Part shown: positions 28,038 to 35,687 of the stretch, in pieces
Layout: the number at the start of each line of letters is the position of its first letter
Numbering within the stretch: position 1 is the stretch's first letter
From: Candidatus Frankia nodulisporulans
GTDB lineage: Bacteria; Actinomycetota; Actinomycetes; Frankiales; Frankiaceae
NCBI RefSeq assembly: GCF_902806475.1
Contig: NZ_CADCWS010000002.1
Span: 1 to 64,000 of the forward strand
Direction: 5' to 3'
Length of the DNA: 64,000 nt
Notes under the pieces: model-generated
The model's input: the letters and a program-made list of their open reading frames with translations, nothing else
The model's database searches: none
Told to the model about the DNA's origin: nothing
Program-made: the position numbers and the translations under genes

Positions 28038-29312
28038 GTGACCGCACCCGTGACCGCGTATCCCGCCCCCAAGGTGGTGGAGACCCCGCTGGAGCCGGCC
28101 GACGCCACGCTGGACGACGCCACGCTGGACGACGCTGCGCTGAGCGAGTCCGTGCTGGACGAGTCCGCCCTGGGCGAGTCCGTCCTCGACAAGACCGTCC
28201 TGGACGAGACCGCGCTCGGCGAGACCGCGCTGGGCGAAGGCGTCCCGGATGATGCCGCGCTCGTTGATGGCGCGCTGGACGAGAACGCGACCGGCGGACC
28301 CGCGACGGCCCGCACCGATCCGGCGACGATCCTCGCCCACGCGCGCCGTGAGGTGCTCGAGGGCGGACGCGGTCTGGACGAGGCCAGCGTGCTCGCGGTC
28401 CTGCAGCTGCCGGACGAGTCGCTCACCGAACTGCTGGCGCTCGCCCACGAGGTGCGGATGCGCTGGTGCGGACCGGAGATCGAGGTCGAGGGCATCATCA
28501 GCCTGAAGACCGGCGGCTGCCCGGAGGACTGCCACTTCTGCTCGCAGTCCGGCAAGTTCGACTCGCCGGTACGTTCGGCCTGGCTGGACGTCCCGTCGCT
28601 GGTCGACGCCGCACGCCAGACCGCCGCCACCGGAGCGACGGAGTTCTGCATCGTGGCGGCCGTGCGCGGTCCCGACGAGCGCCTGATGTCGCAGGTCCGT
28701 GAGGGTGTGGCCGCGATCCAGGCCGCGGTGGAGATCAACGTCGCCTGCTCGCTGGGCATGCTCACCCAGGCCCAGGTGGACGAGCTCGCCGCGATGGGTG
28801 TCCACCGCTACAACCACAACCTCGAGACAGCCCAGTCGCACTTCACCAAGGTCGTCACCACGCACTCCTGGGAGGAGCGCTGGGAGACCTGCGAGATGGT
28901 CCGCGCCGCCGGCATGGAACTGTGCTGCGGGGCGATCCTCGGCGTCGGCGAGTCCCTCGAGCAGCGCGCGGAACTCGCAGCCCAGCTCGCCCGCCTGGAG
29001 CCGGACGAGGTCCCCCTGAACTTCCTCAACCCGCGCCCCGGCACTCCCTTCGGCGACTACCCGCCGGTCCAGCCGCGGGACGCCCTGCGCGCCATCGCCG
29101 CCTTCCGCCTGGCGCTGCCCCGCACCATCCTGCGCTACTCGGGCGGCCGGGAGATCACCCTCGGCGACCTCGAGGCGCAGGGCATGCTCGGTGGCATCAA
29201 CGCCGTCATCGTCGGCAACTACCTGACGACCCTCGGCCGCCCCGCCGAGGCCGACCTGAAGATGCTGGCCGACCTCAGCATGCCGATCAAGTCCCTCCAG
29301 TCCACCCTCTGA
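28038..29312 (+). CDS. bioB: biotin synthase with N-terminal pentapeptide-repeat extension
   Basis: BioB is the radical SAM enzyme that inserts sulfur into dethiobiotin. Its core has the cluster motif CPEDCHFC (CxxxCxxC), then [51 protein letters not shown] and [13 protein letters not shown] 28038 has AGGAGG upstream and gives 424 residues, some 70-80 more than usual. The extra part holds twelve five-residue units from residue 23 to 82 with Leu at 25, 30, 35, 40, 45, 50, 55, 60, 65, 75 and 80 (Pro at 70), of the form [AST]-[AVT]-L-[DGSV]-[DEK], encoded by 15-bp repeats (28104-28283). The spacing recalls pentapeptide-repeat proteins, but it may just be an expanded minisatellite. A bsaP gene lies convergently downstream. 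Confidence 0.94.
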   Translation: MTAPVTAYPAPKVVETPLEPADATLDDATLDDAALSESVLDESALGESVLDKTVLDETALGETALGEGVPDDAALVDGALDENATGGPATARTDPATILAHARREVLEGGRGLDEASVLAVLQLPDESLTELLALAHEVRMRWCGPEIEVEGIISLKTGGCPEDCHFCSQSGKFDSPVRSAWLDVPSLVDAARQTAATGATEFCIVAAVRGPDERLMSQVREGVAAIQAAVEINVACSLGMLTQAQVDELAAMGVHRYNHNLETAQSHFTKVVTTHSWEERWETCEMVRAAGMELCCGAILGVGESLEQRAELAAQLARLEPDEVPLNFLNPRPGTPFGDYPPVQPRDALRAIAAFRLALPRTILRYSGGREITLGDLEAQGMLGGINAVIVGNYLTTLGRPAEADLKMLADLSMPIKSLQSTL

Positions 29313-29544
29313 TCACGACCGTCACCATTGCCATCACCGTCAGCGACGCCATCGCTCTCACCGTCACCAACCCCGCCACCGCGACACCGCGACACCGCGA
29401 AGGACACCGCCTCAGCGTCGCCGGCACCGCGGCACCGCCAACGGCCTTCCAGGTGCCCGATATATAACGAAATGTGCTTTGCCACGGTGCGGCGGTGCGC
29501 TTCGACCCCCGCGAATCGCGGCCAGGTGGCGGCCACATTCAGCG

Positions 29545-29624
29545 CATGCCGAGGGTTGTTCAAGGATTTCGGCCTCCCCAGCCGAATAACCCTCGGCATG
29601 TGGCCGAATAACCCTCGACATCCG
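29545..29624. repeat. long hairpin plus tandem copy of its right arm
   Basis: CATGCCGAGGGTT (29545-29557) pairs with AACCCTCGGCATG (29588-29600), and the inner TTCGGC (29568-29573) pairs with GCCGAA (29581-29586). The right arm is the first unit of a 22-bp tandem repeat (29581-29602 and 29603-29624, four differences). It may end the bioB transcript or bind a repeat-recognising protein. Confidence 0.65.
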
Positions 29625-30030
29625 ACCCAGGACCGGCGCGCCGACCGCAGCTGACTGCGGACGGTCGCTAAAGGTTTCGTACGGTCACCAACGGCCGGGG
29701 CGGAGAGGGCGTGGCGGGGAAGGCGAACTCCTTCGCAGCCGCAATGCTCCCCTACGCGCATGGATGGATACCCTGGGCGACAGAGGCCCTGGGTGGCGGG
29801 AGTCTGGACGTTCGGGGAATCTGGACGACGGGAATGCGGAGGTATCGCCGCCGTGATTCCGTACACCCGTGCGGGTCCACGTTGAGGCGTCTGCGACGAC
29901 CCCTCGGCGTCCGCGCCGAACCCAGGACCTGCGATCCTGCGCATGCGGACGGGATGATGTCAGCCCCTGGCACCGACCTGGGACGCCCATCTCCCGGTGC
30001 GAACGGGAGACATCGACCTTGTTGCGCGCG

Positions 30031-30109
30031 CGGGAGACGTCGACATCCCGGCGCGAACGGGGAGCAGCGACCCTGTGGCGCGGACGGGAGACGTCGACAT
30101 CCCGGCGCG
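30031..30109. repeat. 25-bp exact direct repeat with 54-bp period
   Basis: Two identical 25-bp copies at 30031-30055 and 30085-30109 contain GGAGACGTCGACATCCCGG; a decayed copy begins near 30004. They lie just beyond the bsaP stop. Confidence 0.7.
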
Positions 30110-30120
30110 GGTGGGGGGCG

Positions 30121-30321
30121 TCAGGCGTTGGTGGCTGTCATGAGGCCGTGCTCGGCGCAGCGGGCCGACCAGCCGCCGGGGGTGACCTGCACGACCATAC
30201 GGCGGCGGCAGATTCGGCAGTACCGCGGTGGCTCCAGCTCGCGAGCCCGCGCACACGCCTCATGGTTCCCCACACCAGCTAGCTGACCGCAACGGTCACA
30301 GAACGAGGCGTCCATGAACAT
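30121..30321 (-). CDS. bsaP: biotin synthase auxiliary protein
   Basis: The 66-residue product reads [20 protein letters not shown] at the start and then [18 protein letters not shown] and [10 protein letters not shown]. The CxxC, HxxxC, CxxC and CxxxH pattern and the RRMVVQVTP core match the small actinobacterial protein BsaP (Rv1590-like), an iron-sulfur protein that helps biotin synthase restore its auxiliary cluster. ATG 30321 or ATG 30315 could start it; the frame is open upstream but has no homology. It lies convergent to bioB rather than directly behind it. It is easily overlooked because of its size and the long spurious frames around it. Confidence 0.85.
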   Translation of the reverse strand: MFMDASFCDRCGQLAGVGNHEACARARELEPPRYCRICRRRMVVQVTPGGWSARCAEHGLMTATNA

Positions 30322-30489
30322 CAGCTTAAGGCATGGCACACAGGTGTCACCCCGGGTACCCGACCGGCGGCAGCCTACCCCGCATCGGCGAGGACCGGCG
30401 GACGGTGACGAGGGCCTGTAAGGGCCCCCACGACGACGACAGTCGGACCAGCAGGCGCCAACGGTGCTCGGGGGCCGACGGATGTCCAC

Positions 30490-30620
30490 AAGCGCCGACA
30501 CGCGCTGACGGGCGCCGACACACGCAGACGGACTCCGACATGCGCTGACGAGCATCGACACGCGCTGACGGACGTAGGCGAAGATCAGCGGACGCCGGCG
30601 AAGATCAGCCGGTGCTGAGG
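30490..30620. repeat. degenerate 20-21-bp repeats
   Basis: Units built on CCGACACGCGCTGACGG recur from about 30490 to 30565, followed by two related units ending GGCGAAGATCAGC (near 30578 and 30598). They fill the gap between bsaP and the biotin carrier gene; no gene is seen in the gap. Confidence 0.5.
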
Positions 30621-30624
30621 GGGA

Positions 30625-30855
30625 TCAGCCTGCGGCGACGGGCTCGACGACGGCGATCAGGTCGCCGTCCTGGACGACGTCGCCCTCGGAGACAGCGATG
30701 CGGGCCACGGTGCCGCCGTCCTCGCTGATCACGGGGATCTCCATCTTCATGGAGTCGAGGATGACCAGGGCGTCTCCGGCCGCCACTGCGTCTCCCTCGC
30801 CGACGACGACCTTCCACACGTTGGCAACCATCTCCGCGCGGACCTCTTCGGCCAT
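30625..30855 (-). CDS. small biotin/lipoyl-binding carrier protein, TB7.3-like
   Basis: The 76-residue product is a single biotinyl domain. The attachment motif is DSMKMEIPV (Lys near residue 37), where MKM is the biotin-type signature. It starts MAEEVRAEMVANVWKVVVGE and ends GDVVQDGDLIAVVEPVAAG, closely like the mycobacterial biotinylated protein TB7.3 (Rv3221c). It may act as a carboxyl carrier for a carboxylase encoded elsewhere. ATG 30855 is followed at once by homology. Its position between pdtaS and rsrA/sigR is as in M. tuberculosis. Confidence 0.93.
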   Translation of the reverse strand: MAEEVRAEMVANVWKVVVGEGDAVAAGDALVILDSMKMEIPVISEDGGTVARIAVSEGDVVQDGDLIAVVEPVAAG

Positions 30856-31090
30856 CGACGCCCCCTTCAACGGCGGTAGGCCACGGGCCGGGCGGCCGCG
30901 ACCCCGCGGGTCATGGAGCCCACCAACGGTGAGCCCGCGAGAAGCGTAGTGCCCACAGCCATCCGGACCAATGCCAATCGCCGACCAGGGACGTCCGTCC
31001 AGCGGTGGATCGGGGCGCGAACAGCAACGACGCGCGCGACTCGCCCGCCCGGTGTTGGGAACGAATACCGCAAACCCGCAGACTACGCAT

Positions 31091-32446
31091 GTGCTCGTAC
31101 TTGTCGTGCTGACTCTGGTGATCGGGTTGGGCGTGGGACTCGCCCGCGGTGGAACACTCAGCGCCCTCGCCCGCGTCCATGTCCAACAGCCGTTGTTGTT
31201 CGCCGCGGTGATCCTGGCACTCGCGGTCGGCGGGCTCGTACCGGCGTTGCACAGCGTGGCCTGGATCGTGGCCGCTGTGCTCGCGGCGCTGTTCGCCGGG
31301 ATGAACAACCGCCTGCCAGGCCTTGGCCTGCTGGTCGCCGGCATCATCGCCAACGCCGCCGTGATCACGGCCAACGGTGGGCAGATGCCGGTTTCGCTGT
31401 GGCAGGCCCAGCATGCCGGGGTGCCGGCGAACGACATCCTGCGCTCGGCCTTCCACACTCCCGCTGACGGCGACAGCAGCCTACGGCTGCTCAGCGACAT
31501 CATCCCCTTCGCGTTGCCGGGGGTGCCCGCGGTCCTGAGCATCGGAGACGTGCTGATCGCGGCCGCGCTCGGCGTGTTCGGCGCGGTGACCCCGGTCCGT
31601 GCGTGGCGGACGCTGCAGGCGCGGCGCAACGCCGCCCTCGCCGGCGCCCTGCCCGCCGCCTACGGCGGACCGCCTCGGCCTGGTACCCGGCGCAGCGCTA
31701 GCGGCGTCCCGACCTACGACGACCTGGCCGACCCGCAGCTGGCCGACATGGACCCGGCCACGGACGACTCCTGGGAGTATGTCAAGATCACAAAACAGCA
31801 TCGCACCAGCACCGACGGCTCAGACGATCCTGACGAGCTCGACGCGCGCGAGGAGCTCGACGGCCAGGACGACCTCGGCGACCTCGGCGACCTCGGTGGT
31901 CAGGGTGGTCAGGGCGAACCTCAGGACCTGGGCGGTCATGCGCGTCGGGGCGTTCCGCCGGGCACCGCGGAACCCGCCGACGATCCCGCGTTCGATGATC
32001 GTGGTGGCGGTCCGCTCGATGGCTGGCTCGATGACGATGCCCACGCGGGTCGCGCGGCATCGGACCGCGCGGACGCGGACCTCATCGCCCCAGACCGCAC
32101 CAGCCTCGACCCCACTGGCCCGGATGGTCCCGATGCTCGCGATGCCGATACCCGCGCGGCGGGTCCAGGCGGCACCGGCCCGCGGCGGGCGGGCTCGGGT
32201 GGCACGGGGCTGGGCGGGGATGGCATGGGTGGCGACGGGTACGACCCGTACGACATCTCCGTCTTCCGCGCGTCCGAGGAGCGGACGTCCGGCGGTCGTG
32301 GGGCGAAGGGCGGCGGGAGCGAGGCAGGCGGGCACCGTCTGCGGCCCTCCGACGCCGGGGTGAGCGAGACTGACCCGTCCGGCCTGGATGACCCGTGGGG
32401 CGATGGGCCCACGCCGCGCCAGCCGGGGGCCACGGCACGCGGCTGA
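31091..32446 (+). CDS. DUF5317-like membrane protein with long acidic C-terminal tail
   Basis: From GTG 31091 the 451-residue product starts with four or five hydrophobic helices (VLVLVVLTLVIGLGVGLARG, PLLFAAVILALAVGGLVPAL, AWIVAAVLAALFAGM, GLGLLVAGIIANAAVI) and the TANGGQMPVS motif that I associate with DUF5317; another helix is at IPFALPGVPAVLSIGDVLIAAALGVFGAV. The remaining 240 residues are hydrophilic and rich in Asp, Gly and Pro, probably cytoplasmic. The frame is open to 30971, but starting there would put a hydrophilic stretch before the first helix. Function unknown. Confidence 0.75.
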   Translation: MLVLVVLTLVIGLGVGLARGGTLSALARVHVQQPLLFAAVILALAVGGLVPALHSVAWIVAAVLAALFAGMNNRLPGLGLLVAGIIANAAVITANGGQMPVSLWQAQHAGVPANDILRSAFHTPADGDSSLRLLSDIIPFALPGVPAVLSIGDVLIAAALGVFGAVTPVRAWRTLQARRNAALAGALPAAYGGPPRPGTRRSASGVPTYDDLADPQLADMDPATDDSWEYVKITKQHRTSTDGSDDPDELDAREELDGQDDLGDLGDLGGQGGQGEPQDLGGHARRGVPPGTAEPADDPAFDDRGGGPLDGWLDDDAHAGRAASDRADADLIAPDRTSLDPTGPDGPDARDADTRAAGPGGTGPRRAGSGGTGLGGDGMGGDGYDPYDISVFRASEERTSGGRGAKGGGSEAGGHRLRPSDAGVSETDPSGLDDPWGDGPTPRQPGATARG

Positions 32447-32507
32447 CCCGACGGCCGCGCGGGCTGGCACGATGACTGCTGTATCCAGTGAAGGGAAGGA
32501 GGACGTC

Positions 32508-32582
32508 ATGGCGAAGAAGAAGCGCAAGCGGCGCGCACGGGCCAAGCACAAGGCCAACCACGGCAAGCGCCCCAACACCTGA
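32508..32582 (+). CDS. 50S ribosomal protein bL37
   Basis: A 24-residue, strongly basic peptide, MAKKKRKRRARAKHKANHGK followed by RPNT, is encoded with AGGAGG five bases before the ATG. Sequence and length match the tiny actinobacterial ribosomal protein bL37 seen in mycobacterial ribosome structures, whose ANHGKRPN end is very conserved. It is too short for standard gene finding and sits alone between the DUF5317-like gene and the convergent rsrA. Confidence 0.88.
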   Translation: MAKKKRKRRARAKHKANHGKRPNT

Positions 32583-32682
32583 TCGGATCGGCGGGTCGTG
32601 CTTGTTGGCGCGGCCCGCCGCTGGGCGGCGTGAAGCGCCGCCGGATGGCCGGGTGCCGTCACATGGCTACCCGGCCGCACGG

Positions 32683-32967
32683 CTACTCGGCGCGGAACTC
32701 CCCGGCGTCGACGTCGACACGGGCCGCCCGCAGCCGGGCGAGCACGCTCGTTCGCAGGGTCTCCGGCGCCCGTTCCCCGCCGCACTTGCGGGCGACGAGC
32801 ATCTTGACCTCACGTTCGAGGCCGAACTCGCGCAGGCACGGGGAGCACTCGTCGAGGTGGGAGCGGATCAGGTTGTGCTGGCCGCCGTCGCACTCCCCGT
32901 CGAGGTAGAGGAACACGGCGTCGAGCACCTTTCGGCAGTCGATCTCGTGTTCACCACCGCAGCTCAC
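32683..32967 (-). CDS. rsrA: mycothiol system anti-sigma-R factor
   Basis: RsrA (RshA) is a zinc-binding anti-sigma factor that releases SigR when its thiols are oxidised. The 94-residue product has C3, H7, C11, H37, C41 and C44 in the same places as Streptomyces RsrA, including the H-x3-C-x2-C signature in SHLDECSPC. The GTG start overlaps the sigR stop (bases 32964-32967), so the two are coupled. Confidence 0.94.
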   Translation of the reverse strand: MSCGGEHEIDCRKVLDAVFLYLDGECDGGQHNLIRSHLDECSPCLREFGLEREVKMLVARKCGGERAPETLRTSVLARLRAARVDVDAGEFRAE

Positions 32968-33809
32968 GACGCACCACCTTCGACGTCGGTGGAGCCCGCG
33001 GGGACCAGCCCACGGTCGGCCGCGTACTGCTCGAGCGACTTGCGCAGACCCCGGCGACCGCGATGCAGCCGGGACATGACCGTCCCGATCGGCGTGCCCA
33101 TGATCTCCGCGATCTCCTTGTAGGAGAAACCCTCGACATCGGCCAGGTAGACCGCCATCCGGAAGTCCTCCGGGAGGGCCTGCAGCGCATCCTTGATGTC
33201 GCTGTCGGGCAGATGCTCGAGTGCTTCGGTCTCGGCGCTCTTGAGGCCGACGGAGGTGTGCGACTCCGCCTCGGCGAGCTGCCAGTCCTCGACCTGCTCG
33301 GTCGGGCTCTGCAGCGGCTGACGCTGCCGACGGCGGTAGGTGTTGATGAAGGTGTTCGTCAGGATCCGGTAGAGCCAGGCCTTGAGGTTCGTTCCGGCCT
33401 GGAACTGGTGAAAGGCCGCGAACGCCTTCACGAAGGTCTCCTGAACGAGATCCTCCGCGTCGGCTGGGTTGCGGGTCATCCGCAACGCGGCGGCATACAT
33501 CTGGTCGAGGTACGGGAGAGCGTCGCGCTCGAAGCGCGCACCCCGCTCCTCGGTGGTCTCGTCGACCAGGATCATCCCCTCACCGTCGTCTGCACCGACA
33601 GCGGGCCCGGCGACCGCGGACCCGGCCTGTGGCGCGGCGAGCCGTCCGGAAACGGATCGCCTTCCCGCCGAGGACGATACCCCGGGCACCGCACGATCGC
33701 GCGGTGATGTGGGCCGTGATATCCGCCCAGGTGACGCCTGCTCACGGGCCGGCTGCTCGGACGGCCGCCCGTGCGATGCCTGCTGTTGCAGGGCGCTCGC
33801 TGGAGTCAT
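32964..33809 (-). CDS. sigR: ECF sigma factor SigR/SigH, probable long isoform
   Basis: The core is an ECF sigma factor for thiol-oxidative stress: region 2 with [20 protein letters not shown] and [20 protein letters not shown], region 4 with [20 protein letters not shown] followed by [20 protein letters not shown]. Two starts are credible. ATG 33809 has GGAGG four bases upstream and gives 281 residues with a 78-residue Ser/Ala/Pro/Arg-rich extension. ATG 33575 gives the usual 203 residues ([20 protein letters not shown]), but its GAGGGG is almost adjacent to the ATG. In Streptomyces coelicolor an induced promoter yields a long, unstable SigR' isoform; a SigR-type promoter here is placed to make the same kind of product. 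It is coupled to rsrA downstream. Confidence 0.93.
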   Translation of the reverse strand: MTPASALQQQASHGRPSEQPAREQASPGRISRPTSPRDRAVPGVSSSAGRRSVSGRLAAPQAGSAVAGPAVGADDGEGMILVDETTEERGARFERDALPYLDQMYAAALRMTRNPADAEDLVQETFVKAFAAFHQFQAGTNLKAWLYRILTNTFINTYRRRQRQPLQSPTEQVEDWQLAEAESHTSVGLKSAETEALEHLPDSDIKDALQALPEDFRMAVYLADVEGFSYKEIAEIMGTPIGTVMSRLHRGRRGLRKSLEQYAADRGLVPAGSTDVEGGAS

Positions 33810-33840
33810 GTGACCTCCGCTACCTCGTCTGGCCTCCTGG

Positions 33841-33869
33841 TCAACCGGACCCGGCTCTGGATGATTCCC
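33841..33869 (-). promoter_or_regulatory. SigR-type promoter upstream of sigR
   Basis: On the minus strand GGAAT (33868-33864) and GTT (33845-33843) are separated by exactly 18 bases, as in the SigR/SigH consensus. The -10 element is 33 bases before ATG 33809. Positive autoregulation of sigR is known in the family. Confidence 0.72.
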
Positions 33870-33900
33870 GCACCGACGTCCGACCCGGGCCGGTACCGGG

Positions 33901-34734
33901 TCATATCCGGGCGGGGTGCGGGACGTCCGGCGGGCCGAGCAGGCCGAGCAGGCCGAGCAGGCCGAGCAGGTAGGCGGCGCCCACATGGGCGGCTTCGGCG
34001 ACGGCCTCCTCGGGCGCCCGCCCGTCACGGACACGGGTCCGAAACGAGTGGTCGCCGCCCCGGACGAGGTGCAGGCGGCGTTCCCGGGACGCGTCCGGTT
34101 CGGGCCGACCGAAGGGATCGCGTTCGCCCTGGACCACCAGCACCGGCAGCCCGACCTCGTCGAGTTCGTGCTGACGGGACGGCTTCGGCTCGCCGGCCGC
34201 CGTCCGACCCGGCGGGCGCAGCGGGAAGCCGAGCGCGAGCACACCCCGGGCTCCCAGCGGTCCTGCGACCCGCATCGCCACCCGCGATCCCATCGACACC
34301 CCCGCCAGTGCGAACGGCCGCCCCGTGTCGGCGACATGCGTGCTCACCGCGGCCAGCGCGACGGCGTCCAGTCGGGCCGCCCGGTCGGGTGCCCGCCGGC
34401 CGGCCACCCGGTAGGGCATCTCCAGCCGTCCGATCCGCGCGCCCCCCGCGGCCAGGGCCGTGGCCAGCGCGTTGAACAGGGGTGTGTCCACACCGCTACC
34501 GGCACCATGCAGAAACACGACCGTCGGGCCGTCGCCGGGAACCAGACGCAGCCGCCCACCGTCGACTGCTGTGTGGACCTCTGTCGCACCCTCCCGTCCA
34601 GGCCCCGCCGCCGGTCCGGATTCGGTCGTCACGGCGGCCGGGACGCATTGCCGGGACGCAACGGGGAAAGACCCCGCGTGGTCCAGCTCGGAATCTGTCA
34701 GACTTCCACCGTGACTTTGTGACTTGCCTCTCAT
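33901..34734 (-). CDS. alpha/beta hydrolase family protein
   Basis: The 277-residue product has an alpha/beta hydrolase core like dienelactone-hydrolase or KANL3/Tex30-type proteins: [19 protein letters not shown] near residue 65, [18 protein letters not shown] with the nucleophile Ser in [21 protein letters not shown] with the acid, and GGDHSF with the catalytic His. The C-terminus ends in repeated [12 protein letters not shown] encoded by a short tandem repeat (about 33935-33970). ATG 34734 has AAGGGG five bases before it; GTG 34632 is an alternative. It is divergent from the methyltransferase gene. Substrate unknown. Confidence 0.83.
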   Translation of the reverse strand: MRGKSQSHGGSLTDSELDHAGSFPVASRQCVPAAVTTESGPAAGPGREGATEVHTAVDGGRLRLVPGDGPTVVFLHGAGSGVDTPLFNALATALAAGGARIGRLEMPYRVAGRRAPDRAARLDAVALAAVSTHVADTGRPFALAGVSMGSRVAMRVAGPLGARGVLALGFPLRPPGRTAAGEPKPSRQHELDEVGLPVLVVQGERDPFGRPEPDASRERRLHLVRGGDHSFRTRVRDGRAPEEAVAEAAHVGAAYLLGLLGLLGLLGPPDVPHPARI

Positions 34735-34764
34735 CAATGCCCCTTGAAGGGTGGGAAAAGCTCC

Positions 34765-35580
34765 ATGCTGCCTGGCCCCGCCGCGGACGCGGGATCGTCT
34801 CGAGGACGAGCGCAATCCCTGGTCTGCGAGGCTCCGACGGACAGTGACGACCCGTACTGGGCGTTCTACGAGGAGGTCGCGGCCGCCCAGCTGCGGGAGT
34901 GGTTGCCCACGCGGCCGGGGCGGGTGCTCGACGTCTCCGGGCCGCGGGCCAGGTTCGCCCGGCAGATGGTCGGGGCCGGCCATCAGGTGGTCCGGGTGGT
35001 CACCGACGCGGTCCCCACCCATCTGCGTGAGCGCGGCGGTGCCACACCCGGCTCGGGGGGTGGTGGGGCGCTGTGTCCGGTCGTGGGCGACGCCCGGTCG
35101 CTGGACTGGTTTCACGCCGGCTCGTTCGACGCGGTGCTCGCCGAGGCGCGGGCACTGTCGTTCTGCCTGGCCACCGAGACCACTCTCGAGCAGATCCACC
35201 GGATGCTGCGCCCGGGCGGCCAGCTGCTGCTGTGCGTCGACTCGCTGCTGCTGGGGCTGGCCCGGCTGGCCGAGCAGCACCGGTGGGCGGAACTGTCCGA
35301 TGTACCCCGTGCGGATGTCGTGCTGGTACCCGCCGACGACGGCACGATAACCCGGTGTTTCTGGCCCGAGGAGCTGCGCGCGCTGCTGTCCAGCGCCGGC
35401 TTCGAGGTCGACTGGATCCGGCCCCGGACAGTGCTGTCCGCCGAAGCCGTCACCCGGGCGCTCGCCGAGGACGTCTCCTGCTTCCCCACCCTGGTCCGGA
35501 CCGAGGTGGAGCTCTCCGCCGAACGTGAGGGCGAGTCCATCGGCATCCATCTGATCGCCTCCGCCCGCCGCCCCCGGTGA
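34765..35580 (+). CDS. class I SAM-dependent methyltransferase
   Basis: The 271-residue product has a methyltransferase fold: RVLDVSGPRARFARQMVGAG is motif I (an unusual SGP instead of GxG), followed by VVGDARSLDWFHAGSFDAVL and IHRMLRPGGQLLLCVDSL. Later segments (CFWPEELRALLSSAGFEVDW, SAEREGESIGIHLIASAR) complete the fold. Start ATG 34765 has a GGTGGG stretch upstream; TTG 34744 is possible. The acceptor is unknown. It reads toward aroA with a gap of about 100 bases. Confidence 0.8.
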   Translation: MLPGPAADAGSSRGRAQSLVCEAPTDSDDPYWAFYEEVAAAQLREWLPTRPGRVLDVSGPRARFARQMVGAGHQVVRVVTDAVPTHLRERGGATPGSGGGGALCPVVGDARSLDWFHAGSFDAVLAEARALSFCLATETTLEQIHRMLRPGGQLLLCVDSLLLGLARLAEQHRWAELSDVPRADVVLVPADDGTITRCFWPEELRALLSSAGFEVDWIRPRTVLSAEAVTRALAEDVSCFPTLVRTEVELSAEREGESIGIHLIASARRPR

Positions 35581-35687
35581 CGTCCGGCGGACGGGCCCGG
35601 GGCGTCCGCGGCGACACCGGCGCGGCCTGAGATCAAGGTGACCGGCCGGTGAACGGGCTGTGGGCCGGCGGGGCGGGGGGAGAGGCG

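Larger units (their letters stand above)
29313..30120. other. repeat-bearing gap between bioB and bsaP
   Basis: No gene is recognised in these 808 bases. They contain a compound hairpin with tandem arms (29545-29624), an AT-rich stretch near 29460 (GATATATAACGAAATG) and a 54-bp-period direct repeat (30031-30109). Confidence 0.5.
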
